In this document: piece after piece, positions 9,323 to 17,201 of the stretch | How positions within the stretch are numbered: position 1 is the first letter of the stretch | Layout of the letters: each line of letters starts with the position of its first letter | Source: Sphingomonas hominis | Lineage (GTDB): Bacteria > Pseudomonadota > Alphaproteobacteria > Sphingomonadales > Sphingomonadaceae | Length of the DNA stretch: 64,000 bases | Direction: 5' to 3' | Assembly: GCF_013328205.1 (NCBI RefSeq) | Contig: NZ_JABULH010000001.1 | Location: 883,610 to 947,609, forward strand | The notes under the pieces: generated by a model | What the model was told of the DNA's origin: nothing | Database searches by the model: none | What the model saw: only the letters and a program-made list of their open reading frames with translations | Position numbers and translations under genes: made by a program

Positions 9323-9359
9323 GGCTTGGCAAAAGGTGCGATCCACCGCTTGCCAAGCC
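9323..9359 (+). terminator. Strong hairpin after the zinc-ribbon gene
   Basis: A perfect 10-bp inverted repeat GGCTTGGCAA / TTGCCAAGCC with a 17-nt loop that can itself pair GGTG with CACC. There is no T run, so if it stops transcription it is not a textbook intrinsic terminator. Confidence 0.5.
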
Positions 9360-9363
9360 TGCA

Positions 9364-9382
9364 GCGCCCGGTTAGTGGGCGC
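9364..9382 (+). terminator. Second hairpin before tRNA-Ala
   Basis: GCGCCC / GGGCGC with a 7-nt loop followed by only two T. It lies 13 bp before tRNA-Ala and directly after the larger hairpin. It may be part of a terminator pair or of the tRNA leader. Confidence 0.4.
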
Positions 9383-9395
9383 TTCCCAACGGAAT

Positions 9396-9471
9396 GGGGC
9401 CGTAGCTCAGCTGGGAGAGCGTCGCAATGGCATTGCGAAGGTCAGGGGTTCGATCCCCCTCGGCTCCACCA
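9396..9471 (+). tRNA. tRNA-Ala (anticodon GGC)
   Basis: 76 nt including encoded CCA (9469-9471). Acceptor GGGGCCG/CGGCTCC with one G-U pair, D arm AGCTCAGCTGGGAGAGC, anticodon arm TCGCA-ATGGCAT-TGCGA giving GGC, and T arm GGGGTTCGATCCCCC are all present. Confidence 0.96.
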
Positions 9472-9790
9472 TTCCATGGTTTGTCCTGACATCGTGATTG
9501 TATCATCCTAGGCTTGACTATGCCGGACTGATCGCTGTGTCGCGCACTGCTCGGCACGGCGCAGGCGATCGCACACCATGTGCTCAGGGTCACGGCCTTG
9601 ATCCCTGACGCCGTAGCAACAGCCGCCACAAACAATTGCTCTGATCCCGCCGCTGCGTAGCGACGCTGGTTCGACGTCCGCCATCACGGCGCATTCAGGC
9701 GAGGTCACTGCCCCCGACATACGACCATGTCGTCTTGGACCCCGGCAATCTCAGCTGATATCGCTACCCTCGACTATATCGAGGGATCGC
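9472..9790. other. Non-coding stretch between tRNA-Ala and the sugar-oxidation genes
   Basis: 319 bp with no convincing gene. A 70-codon minus-strand reading frame (9508-9720) has no recognisable features. The 3' part is the likely promoter region of the downstream operon: TTGGAC at 9735-9740 with GATATC at 9757-9762 (16-bp spacing) is a weak promoter candidate, followed by the 9767-9785 hairpin. Confidence 0.5.
9767..9785 (+). promoter_or_regulatory. Inverted repeat covering the ribosome binding site of the GFOR-like gene
   Basis: CCCTCGA-CTATA-TCGAGGG is a perfect 7-bp inverted repeat with a 5-base loop. Its right arm contains GAGGG (9781-9785), the likely Shine-Dalgarno sequence 5 nt before ATG 9791. 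It could be an RNA hairpin that hides the ribosome site or a DNA operator. Confidence 0.5.
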
Positions 9791-10900
9791 ATGATGGCGG
9801 ATTGGAACAGGCGAACCGTGTTGCAGGGGATCGGTGCAGGCTTTGCCGGTTCCGCGCTGATTGGCCAGGCTCAGGCGCAAAATGGTCCCAAGCGTAAGCT
9901 CGGCTACGCGATCGTCGGGCTCGGCAGCTACGCCACACGGCAGATCATGCCGCAGTTCAAGAATTGCGAGTATGCGCGCCTAGTCGCGCTGGTCAGCGGC
10001 ACGCCGGAGAAGCTGGAGCGCTACGGCGCCGAATATGGCGTGCCCAGGACGCACCGCTACAGCTACGCCGATTACGACAAGCTTCGGAACAATCCCGACA
10101 TCGACGTGGTCTATGTCGTGCTGCCCAACTCGATGCATGCCGAATATTCGATTCGTGCTAGCCGCGCGGGCAAGCACGTGATGTGCGAGAAACCGATGGC
10201 GGTCTCCGTCGCCGAGTGTCAGGCGATGATTGAGGCGGCGCGCGCGGCGAACCGCAAGCTGATGATCGGCTATCGCTGCCATTTCGAGCCGCACAATCTG
10301 CGCAGCGTCGAGTTGGTGAAGACTGGCTTCGTCGGGCGCCCGACGCTGATCACTGCCGAGCACGGCTTCTTCGCGCAACCGGGTCAGTGGCGACTCGACC
10401 GGCCGATGTCGGGCGGCGGATCGTTGATGGACATCGGCATCTACAGCCTCAACGCCGCGCGTTATCTCGCCGGCGAGGAGCCGATGGAACTGGTCGCGAC
10501 CGAGTACACCGACCGAACCGACCCGCGCTTCCGCAACGTCGAGGATCGCATCGATTTTCAGTTGAAGTTCCCATCGGGCGTGATCGCCAATTGCGTGTCG
10601 AGCTACTCGTCTGGGCACAATGCCTTTCGCGTCACGGGCACCAAGGGCTGGGTCGGCATGGAGCCCGCCACCTCCTACGAGGGTCAGAAGCTGTTCACCC
10701 GCACCGGCGGCGATACGGAGCAGGTGTCGGTGTCGACGCCGCGCAAGAACCAGTTCGTCGCGCAACTCGATCACCTGCCCGAGAGCATACTGACCGGCAT
10801 CCCGCTGCGCGCCTCGGGCGAGGAAGGCTTGCGCGACATGCGGCTGATCGAGGCGATCTATCGCTCCGCGCGTGAGCGGCGGGCCGTGTCGCTGGCATGA
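9791..10900 (+). CDS. Exported glucose-fructose oxidoreductase-like protein (Gfo/Idh/MocA family)
   Basis: 369 residues. A twin-arginine signal (R7-R8-TVLQG, then a hydrophobic stretch ending AQA-Q near residue 29) predicts export with bound cofactor. The Rossmann part has VGLGSYA at 42-48 and the catalytic EKP at 133-135. The C-terminal part has GGGSLMDIGIY with D214 and Y218, close in wording to Zymomonas glucose-fructose oxidoreductase. That enzyme holds NADP(H) tightly, oxidises glucose to gluconolactone and reduces fructose. Start choice (9791 or 9794) is uncertain. Its stop overlaps the GH3 start (ATGA). Sugar specificity cannot be read from the sequence. Confidence 0.85.
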   Translation: MMADWNRRTVLQGIGAGFAGSALIGQAQAQNGPKRKLGYAIVGLGSYATRQIMPQFKNCEYARLVALVSGTPEKLERYGAEYGVPRTHRYSYADYDKLRNNPDIDVVYVVLPNSMHAEYSIRASRAGKHVMCEKPMAVSVAECQAMIEAARAANRKLMIGYRCHFEPHNLRSVELVKTGFVGRPTLITAEHGFFAQPGQWRLDRPMSGGGSLMDIGIYSLNAARYLAGEEPMELVATEYTDRTDPRFRNVEDRIDFQLKFPSGVIANCVSSYSSGHNAFRVTGTKGWVGMEPATSYEGQKLFTRTGGDTEQVSVSTPRKNQFVAQLDHLPESILTGIPLRASGEEGLRDMRLIEAIYRSARERRAVSLA

Positions 10901-13137
10901 TGTCCACCTTCCACCGACGCGACGTGATGAAGGCGAGTGCGCTGCTCGCCGCCTCCGCCTGGGCGCCGATGCCGGTCCGGGCGACGGTCGCGGGCAATGC
11001 CCGGCACGACGCGCGCATCCGCGACCTGATCGCGCGCATGACGCTTGCGGAAAAGATCGGGCAGATGAACCAGATCGCCGGCGGACGGCAGCGGGCGCTC
11101 AACTCGCGGCTCGACCCCGGCATGCTCAACCGCGTGCGGCGCGGCGAGATGGGCTCATTCCTGCACGTCGCGGGCGCCGAGCCGCTGCGCCGGTTGCAGA
11201 AGATCGCGGTGGAGGAGTCGCGGCTCGGCATTCCGCTGCTGTTCGCGATGGACGTGATCCACGGTTATCGCACGACCCTGCCGGTGCCCTTGGCACTCGC
11301 CGCGACGTGGGACCCGGCGGCGATGGAGCAGGCCGCGGCGCTGATGGCGGAGGAGGCATGGGCGGCCGGGCTGCACTGGACCTTCACGCCGATGGTCGAC
11401 GTCGCGCGCGATCCGCGCTGGGGCCGGGTGGTCGAGGGCGCGGGCGAGGATGCCTATCTCGGCAGCCGCATGGCCGAGGCGCAGGTGCGCGGGCTGGAAG
11501 GTCCGGCGGGCATGCCGGCAGGGCGTGGACGCATCCTGTCGTGTACCAAGCATTTTGTCGGCTACGGCGCGGTGGCCGGCGGGCGGGATTATGACAGCGC
11601 CGATATGTCCGAACGCCCGCTGCACGAAGTGTATCTGCCGCCGTTCCACGCCGCGATGCGCGCTGGCTCGGGCAGTTTCATGACCGCGTTCAACGACGTC
11701 GGCGGCGTACCGATGACCGCCAATGCGGAACTGGTGCGTGGCGAGCTGCGCGGTCGCTGGAGCTATCAGGGGCTGGTGGTCAGCGACTGGAATGCGATCC
11801 GCGAGTTGATCAACCACGGCGTCGCGGCGACCCCGGCCGAGGCGGCGGCGCTGGCGCTGCGCGCCGGGATCGACATGGACATGGCGAGCAGCACCTACGC
11901 CGACTTTCTCGCCCCCGCGGTCGCTGCCGATGCCACGCTCTTGCCGCTGGTCGATGAGGCGGTCGGGCGCATCCTGGCGGCCAAGGCGCGGCTGGGATTG
12001 TTCGACGATCCTTATTCCTTCGGTGATGAGGCGCGCGAGAAGGCGCCGCTCGCGCGCAAGCCGGCGCGCGACATCGCCGCGCGCTCGGTCGTCCTGCTCC
12101 GCAACGAGGGCGCGGTGCTGCCGCTCAAGGCGGGTGCCAGGATCGCGCTGATCGGTGCGCTGGCCGACGATGCTTCCTCCGCGCTCGGTTCGTGGCGCGC
12201 GCGCGGGCAGGCGGAGGATGCGGTGACGCTGCGTCGCGCGCTGCCGCAGGCGACGTTCGATTCCGGAAGCGACCTCGCGAGTGCCGCGCGCGTCGCGGCG
12301 GCGGCCGACGTGGTCGTGCTGGCGATCGGTGAGGATTACGACCTGACCGGCGAGGCACGCAGCCGCGCCGACCTCACCTTGCCCGGCAAGCAGCAGGCGT
12401 TGATCGAAGCGGTGCGGGGCGCCGGCAAGCCGATCGTCGCGGTGCTGATGGGTGGACGCCCGCTCGCGCTCGAACAAGCATTGTATGGCGTTCCCGCGGT
12501 GCTGCAGACCTGGTTTCTAGGGATCGAGAGCGGGCCGGCGATCGTCGATATTCTGTCAGGCAAGGTATCGCCTGCGGGTCGCCTGCCGATCGGGATGCCG
12601 CGCGTCACCGGGCAATTGCCGATGAGCTACGCGCACGTGCCGAGTGGACGTCCGGCCAACCCCGATCTGGCGATCGACAGCGCGCGCTACCATGACGCCG
12701 CGATCGGGCCGTTGTTCGCCTTCGGTCATGGGCTGAGCTACGCGCGCTTCGACTATAGCACGCTCGCGATCGAGGAGCGCGCCGACGCGGCCATCGTCAG
12801 CGTCGCGGTGACCAATGCCGGCAGCGTTCCGGCAGAGGAGGTCGTCCAGCTCTACGTGCGCGATCCCGTCGCCACGGTCGCGCGACCGATCACCGAATTG
12901 CGCGGCTTTCACCGGCTGGCGCTCAAGCCGGGCGAGCAACGAACGGTGCGCTTCACGCTCACGCACGCGCAGCTCGCGCTGTGGAAGGCGGGTAAATGGG
13001 TGATTGAGGCGGGCGTGATCGATGTGATGGTCGGCAGTTCGTCCGCCGACATCCGCGCGCGCGGACGCTTTCGCGTCGCCGCGGGTGAGGGCACACTGCC
13101 TGCCGCGTCGATCGCCACCGCGGTGGCGGTGGTGTGA
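10897..13137 (+). CDS. Exported glycoside hydrolase family 3 (beta-glucosidase-like)
   Basis: 746 residues. A twin-arginine signal (HRRDVMKAS, then ASAWAPMPVRA) is followed by the GH3 N-terminal barrel with LAEKIGQM, FTPMVDVARDPRWGR and CTKHFVGYGA. The nucleophile D297 lies in GLVVSDWNA. The (alpha/beta) sandwich has ARSVVLLRNEG, and a fibronectin-III-like C-terminus has GHGLSYARFDY and VVQLYVRDPVATVARPITELRGF. This layout matches BglX-type periplasmic beta-glucosidases that release glucose from oligosaccharides. It overlaps the GFOR-like gene by 4 bp, so both are made together. The exact linkage specificity is unknown. Confidence 0.92.
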   Translation: MMSTFHRRDVMKASALLAASAWAPMPVRATVAGNARHDARIRDLIARMTLAEKIGQMNQIAGGRQRALNSRLDPGMLNRVRRGEMGSFLHVAGAEPLRRLQKIAVEESRLGIPLLFAMDVIHGYRTTLPVPLALAATWDPAAMEQAAALMAEEAWAAGLHWTFTPMVDVARDPRWGRVVEGAGEDAYLGSRMAEAQVRGLEGPAGMPAGRGRILSCTKHFVGYGAVAGGRDYDSADMSERPLHEVYLPPFHAAMRAGSGSFMTAFNDVGGVPMTANAELVRGELRGRWSYQGLVVSDWNAIRELINHGVAATPAEAAALALRAGIDMDMASSTYADFLAPAVAADATLLPLVDEAVGRILAAKARLGLFDDPYSFGDEAREKAPLARKPARDIAARSVVLLRNEGAVLPLKAGARIALIGALADDASSALGSWRARGQAEDAVTLRRALPQATFDSGSDLASAARVAAAADVVVLAIGEDYDLTGEARSRADLTLPGKQQALIEAVRGAGKPIVAVLMGGRPLALEQALYGVPAVLQTWFLGIESGPAIVDILSGKVSPAGRLPIGMPRVTGQLPMSYAHVPSGRPANPDLAIDSARYHDAAIGPLFAFGHGLSYARFDYSTLAIEERADAAIVSVAVTNAGSVPAEEVVQLYVRDPVATVARPITELRGFHRLALKPGEQRTVRFTLTHAQLALWKAGKWVIEAGVIDVMVGSSSADIRARGRFRVAAGEGTLPAASIATAVAVV

Positions 13138-13166
13138 TTGGTTTGGTTTAAGTGGATGTGACGCAG

Positions 13167-14180
13167 ATGTTGAACGTGACCCGCCGCTCGGTCCTGGCCG
13201 GAGCCTCGGCGCTGTTGATGACGAGCGGGCGTGCGATCGCGGCTGACACAGCGGCGGGGATCACGCGGTTCGACCCCGAACTCGACACGTTGATCGACGT
13301 CGCGGCACCGATTGAGACGATCGCGACCGGCTATCGCTGGGCCGAGGGGCCGGTGTGGGTCGCACGGGGCGAGTATCTGTTGTTCTCCGACGTGCCCGCC
13401 AATACGGTGCACCGCTGGAAACAGGGCGAGGGTGCGCGGCCGTTCCTGCATCCATCGGGCCTGAGCGGTCCGGTGCCGGCCGGCATCCGTGAGGCCGGAG
13501 CGAACGGACTGACGGTCGACGCTTCCGGGCGGCTGATCATGGCGGATTCGGGAACACGCGCGATCGCGCGGGTCGATCTCGCAACCCGGCGCAAGACGAT
13601 CCTGGCTGATCGGTTCGCGGGCAAGCGCTTCAACAGCTGCAACGACGTTGCGCTCGCGCGTGATGGGGCGATCTATTTTACCGATCCGCCTTATGGGTTG
13701 GCGGAAGGTGACGCATCGCCGCTCAAGGAGCTCAGATTTAACGGCGTGTATCGCCTGCGATCCACAGGCAAGGTCGATCTGATCGATCAATCGCTGCACC
13801 GCCCTAATGGCATCGGCCTGTCGCCACGCGGCGACCGCTTGTACGTCGCCTGCTCCGACGAGGCCGCGCCGGAGATTCGCGTCTATGACCTGAACAAGGA
13901 CGGCTTGCCGAGTGGACCGGGGCGCCGCTTCGTCGATTTCACCCCCGAGTTCCGCCGCGGCCTGCCCGGACTGCCCGATGGCATGAAGGTGGCGCGCAGC
14001 GGATATCTGTTCGCGAGCGGTCCAGGCGGCATCTACGTGATCGCACCCGATGGACGAAAGCTCGGCATGATCGCGACGGGCAAGGCCATCGCCAATTGCG
14101 CGTTCGGCGAGGATAACCGCACCTTGTTCCTGACCAGCAGCGACTCGGTCGCACGTGTCCGGTTAAAGGTCGCGGGCTGA
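13167..14180 (+). CDS. Exported SMP-30/gluconolactonase-like protein
   Basis: 337 residues from ATG 13167; an in-frame GTG at 13152 is an alternative. It starts with a twin-arginine signal (TRRSVLAGASALL...AIAAD). The beta-propeller carries the expected metal and substrate residues: E60 in RWAEGPVW, N113 in GANGLTVD, N159 in CNDVALA and D271 in GLPDGM. Family members hydrolyse sugar lactones. Coming 29 bp after the GH3 gene and after a gluconolactone-forming type of oxidoreductase, it most likely opens the lactone made upstream. Whether the lactone is glucono- or another aldonolactone is not shown. Confidence 0.85.
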   Translation: MLNVTRRSVLAGASALLMTSGRAIAADTAAGITRFDPELDTLIDVAAPIETIATGYRWAEGPVWVARGEYLLFSDVPANTVHRWKQGEGARPFLHPSGLSGPVPAGIREAGANGLTVDASGRLIMADSGTRAIARVDLATRRKTILADRFAGKRFNSCNDVALARDGAIYFTDPPYGLAEGDASPLKELRFNGVYRLRSTGKVDLIDQSLHRPNGIGLSPRGDRLYVACSDEAAPEIRVYDLNKDGLPSGPGRRFVDFTPEFRRGLPGLPDGMKVARSGYLFASGPGGIYVIAPDGRKLGMIATGKAIANCAFGEDNRTLFLTSSDSVARVRLKVAG

Positions 14181-14208
14181 TCGCGATCGCCGTGGCGCGC
14201 CCGGTCGG

Positions 14209-15186
14209 TTACCCCGGCAACAGGCTCAAACGCCGCGCATAGCTGGCGAACAATGTCGGCCAGGCCGCGGCGGGTCTCGTGCTCGGCAGCCGCGCGCCGA
14301 AGCCGTGGCCGCCCTTGTCGAAGCCGTGGAACTCGCTTTCGCGCTTCTGATCCAGCAGCGCCTGATACAGTGCCAAACTGTTGGCGATCGGCACCAGCCC
14401 GTCGTCGCTCGCGTGCGCCAGGAAGATCGGCGGGGTGGTCGCGCGCACGCCCAATTCGACCGAGGCTGCGCGCCGACTCGCCTGATCGGCGCCGTTGCCG
14501 AGCAGATTGTCGCGCGACCCCGCGTGCGTGAACGGTGCGTCCATGCTGACCACCGGATAGATCAATCCGGCCAGATCGGGGCGCGCCGAATGTCGATCGA
14601 AGGCGTCAACGGGCGCGTAGGTGTGCTCGTCGAAGCGTGTCGCGAGGCTGCCCGCGAGATGCCCACCGGCCGAAAAGCCGAGTACGGCAACGCGCGAGGC
14701 ATCCACGCCGTAGGATGCGGCACGCGCGCGGATCACGCGCATCGCCCGCTGCGCATCTTGCAGCGGCACGCGCGCACGATCGCTCCAGCCTTCACCGGGC
14801 AAGCGGTAGCTCAGGATGAAGCAGGTGACGCCCAGCGCGTTCAACCAGCGCGCCTGCTCCTCGCCCTCGTTGTCGATCGCGAGGAACCCGTAGCCGCCGC
14901 CCGGCACCAGCAGCACCGCCGTACCGTTCGGCGCCGGGGGGCGCCGCACCATCATCGTGGGGCGGTCGATACCGGTCAGCCAGCGATCGTTGAAGTCGGC
15001 GCGCTTCGACTGGTTCTGGATCCGGCCGATCGGCAGCCGCGCGGGCGTGCCCGGAGCCTTGCCGGGCCACAAGGCGATCGTCTCGCCCCAGGTGATCGGC
15101 GCCGCAGCCGCGGAGCGGGCAAGGTTGACGAACGGCAGCGCGGCGGCGGCGCCGAGCATCAGGCGACGATTTACGATCATGTTCAT
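14209..15186 (-). CDS. Exported alpha/beta hydrolase, carbohydrate-esterase-like
   Basis: 325 residues. The N-terminus is twin-arginine-like (VNRRLMLGAAAALPF...AAAAP). The catalytic triad can be placed: S172 in GFSAGG, D261 or D262 in HASDDGLVP and H294 in KGGHGFG. LVPGGGYGFLA forms the oxyanion-hole region. The pattern resembles the BD-FAE / acetyl-xylan-esterase group that removes acyl groups from plant polysaccharides. It is convergent with the gluconolactonase gene (28 bp between stops) and so has its own promoter, but it belongs functionally with the same exported sugar enzymes. Confidence 0.8.
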   Translation of the reverse strand: MNMIVNRRLMLGAAAALPFVNLARSAAAAPITWGETIALWPGKAPGTPARLPIGRIQNQSKRADFNDRWLTGIDRPTMMVRRPPAPNGTAVLLVPGGGYGFLAIDNEGEEQARWLNALGVTCFILSYRLPGEGWSDRARVPLQDAQRAMRVIRARAASYGVDASRVAVLGFSAGGHLAGSLATRFDEHTYAPVDAFDRHSARPDLAGLIYPVVSMDAPFTHAGSRDNLLGNGADQASRRAASVELGVRATTPPIFLAHASDDGLVPIANSLALYQALLDQKRESEFHGFDKGGHGFGARLPSTRPAAAWPTLFASYARRLSLLPG

Positions 15187-15439
15187 TCCCGATCCAGCTC
15201 CTACCTGCCGCCGCCATCTGGCCGCCGACGATGGCTGGTAGCGATACCAGCAAGTGGCACGATGGTGCAGCCGGCATTTGGCGTCGTAACGACTTTGTGT
15301 TGGTGACGACGCGGTGCCTCACACGAGCAGGCGGCTCAAGGTTTGGTGACTGAGGCAGGTACCAACTCTGGCCAGGTCGTCAGATTAACGCGACCTAATC
15401 GCCCGGCTAAGCTTCGCGATCGAGCAGCAGCGGTCGTGA

Positions 15440-17089
15440 TCAGGCCGCGAGCCTCCACGTACCGCGGCCGGCAGCCTTCGCTTGGTACAAGGCCTTGTCG
15501 GCGCGCGCCATGACGCCGCGTTCGGTTACCAACGGCGACGCGGACCATGTCGCACCCAGGCTGGCGCCGACCCGCAGGTCGCTGTTGTCGCACGCCGCGA
15601 AACCACCTTGCAGCGCGGCAATCGTCCGGTCCGCCAATCGCTTCAGTCCGGCGAGGTCCGCACCGACCAGAACCACCGCGAACTCGTCTCCGCCCAACCG
15701 TGCGACCAGATCGTCGTGGCGCACCGTCGCGCGCAATCGTTCGGCGGTTTCCACCAGGATCGTGTCGCCAGCATCGTGGCCCAGGTGATCGTTGATCTGC
15801 TTGAAACCGTCGAGGTCGACCAGCATCACGCCGCACGCGCAGTCGTCAGGCAACGCCCGCAGGCGCTGCTCCAACCCGCGGCGGTTGAGCAATCCGGTCA
15901 GCGGGTCGGTCGTCGCCTGTAGCTCGGCCTGGGTGCGTCGGTCATGTTCTTCGGTCAGGTCGATCGTGACGCCAACGATCTGCTCGGGATTGCCGTGTGC
16001 ATCGCGCAGCAAGCGACGGTCGCACCGCATCCAATGTGTGCCGTCGCGGGTTTGCAGGCGATATTCGACGGACGAACGATCGGACTCGCCATCGATCAAC
16101 GAGCGCAGGTCGGCCTTGTCCTGATCGTCGGGATGGATGTGCGCGATGAAGCCGTCCAAATCATAGGGTTGCGTGCCGGGGCCGGACACGAATTGCGCCA
16201 AAGCTTCGGACGTCTCGAACTGCTCGGCCGCGATGTTCATGTGCCACGATCCGCCACGCACCGCCTCGGTCATCAGCGACAATCGCGCGTTGGTCTCGAT
16301 CAGGCGCCGCTCGGCCTCGCGCTGCTGCGTCACGTCCTCGGCATGGGCGAAGAAGCGCACCACCTCACCGCCGTCGTCGCGCACCGCAGCGACCGTCAAC
16401 CTGGCCTGGAAACTGCTGCCGTCGCGGCGAAGGTAACGCTTTTCGATCTGATAACCGTCACGCCGGTTGCGGATCAGTGCACGAAGCTCGCGCAGGTCGC
16501 GCTCGATGTCGTCGGGGTGGGTGATCGACGCGACGCTCACTCCGACCATCTCCTCGACGGTGTGCCCCAGCATCTGCGCGAACACGCGATTGGCGCGGAT
16601 CACGCGCCCATCCAGCCCCACCATTGCCTCGCCGACCGGCGCGTTCTCGAACGCTTCGGCGAACATCGCCTCGCTGTGCGCAATGCGGAGTTGCAGGTCG
16701 TCGCGTGGGCTGATGTCGGTGACCAGCACGATCACGCCGGCGACCGTGCCGTCCTCGCCGACGTCGGGAACGTAGCTGCCCTGCACCCGACGCTGATGAT
16801 CGTTGTCGAAGATGTGGTATTCGTACGTGACCGGCTCACCGGCGAGTGCGCGGCCGAGTTGGTCGACGATCAACGGGTAGTTGCGCTCGCCCACCACCTC
16901 GCGGACGTAGCGACCGACGATCTGCTCGGGTGCGATGCCACGCCAGCGCGCATAGGTCTGATTGGCATATCGGTAGCGCAGGTCAGGTCCGAAATACGCG
17001 ACCAGTCCGGGGATCAGGTCGAGAATACGACCGAGCTTCACCCCGACGGCACGGTCGTCGACGTTCACGGTTGAAGCACGATCGGACAT
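15440..17089 (-). CDS. Diguanylate cyclase with three PAS domains
   Basis: 549 residues, soluble, no membrane segment. Three PAS/PAC modules occupy roughly 15-125, 130-250 and 255-375; each ends in a PAC-like stretch such as VAGVIVLVTDIS. The GGDEF domain has an intact active site GGDEF at 466-470 and an inhibitory I-site RHDD at 457-460. It should make cyclic-di-GMP from two GTP and be product-inhibited. No EAL domain is present. The signal sensed by the PAS domains is unknown. A palindrome at 17115-17130 just upstream may be an operator. The PilZ protein at 50.6 kb is a possible c-di-GMP receptor. Confidence 0.92.
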   Translation of the reverse strand: MSDRASTVNVDDRAVGVKLGRILDLIPGLVAYFGPDLRYRYANQTYARWRGIAPEQIVGRYVREVVGERNYPLIVDQLGRALAGEPVTYEYHIFDNDHQRRVQGSYVPDVGEDGTVAGVIVLVTDISPRDDLQLRIAHSEAMFAEAFENAPVGEAMVGLDGRVIRANRVFAQMLGHTVEEMVGVSVASITHPDDIERDLRELRALIRNRRDGYQIEKRYLRRDGSSFQARLTVAAVRDDGGEVVRFFAHAEDVTQQREAERRLIETNARLSLMTEAVRGGSWHMNIAAEQFETSEALAQFVSGPGTQPYDLDGFIAHIHPDDQDKADLRSLIDGESDRSSVEYRLQTRDGTHWMRCDRRLLRDAHGNPEQIVGVTIDLTEEHDRRTQAELQATTDPLTGLLNRRGLEQRLRALPDDCACGVMLVDLDGFKQINDHLGHDAGDTILVETAERLRATVRHDDLVARLGGDEFAVVLVGADLAGLKRLADRTIAALQGGFAACDNSDLRVGASLGATWSASPLVTERGVMARADKALYQAKAAGRGTWRLAA

Positions 17090-17114
17090 TGCATCGATCT
17101 AGCATCACGGCAGT

Positions 17115-17130
17115 TAACAAGGACTTGTTA
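17115..17130. promoter_or_regulatory. Palindrome upstream of the diguanylate cyclase gene
   Basis: TAACAAG-GA-CTTGTTA has 7-bp perfect arms around a 2-bp centre, 26 bp before the start codon at 17089. The symmetry and position suggest a dimeric repressor or activator site. Confidence 0.4.
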
Positions 17131-17201
17131 CGTCCCCCGCGAGGGTAGCCGCAGGTCCAGTATGCGCCGGTTCGGGAGAACTGTTGCTAATCTCTGCGGC
17201 G

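Noticed and set aside
9508-9720. 70-codon minus-strand frame between tRNA-Ala and the GFOR-like gene
   Set aside because: No ribosome site, no family resemblance and no neighbour in the same direction; could be a decayed fragment but nothing supports that.
11155-12477. 440-codon minus-strand frame opposite the GH3 gene
   Set aside because: No start context or family motif; the GH3 frame has a signal peptide and active-site motifs throughout.
9396-15186. Sugar-oxidation block as a genomic island integrated at tRNA-Ala
   Set aside because: No integrase gene and no repeat of the tRNA 3' end was noticed at the far side; codon character resembles the neighbours.
15944-17074. 376-codon plus-strand frame opposite the diguanylate cyclase
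   Set aside because: Shadow frame with no recognisable domain; the opposite strand has PAS and GGDEF motifs.
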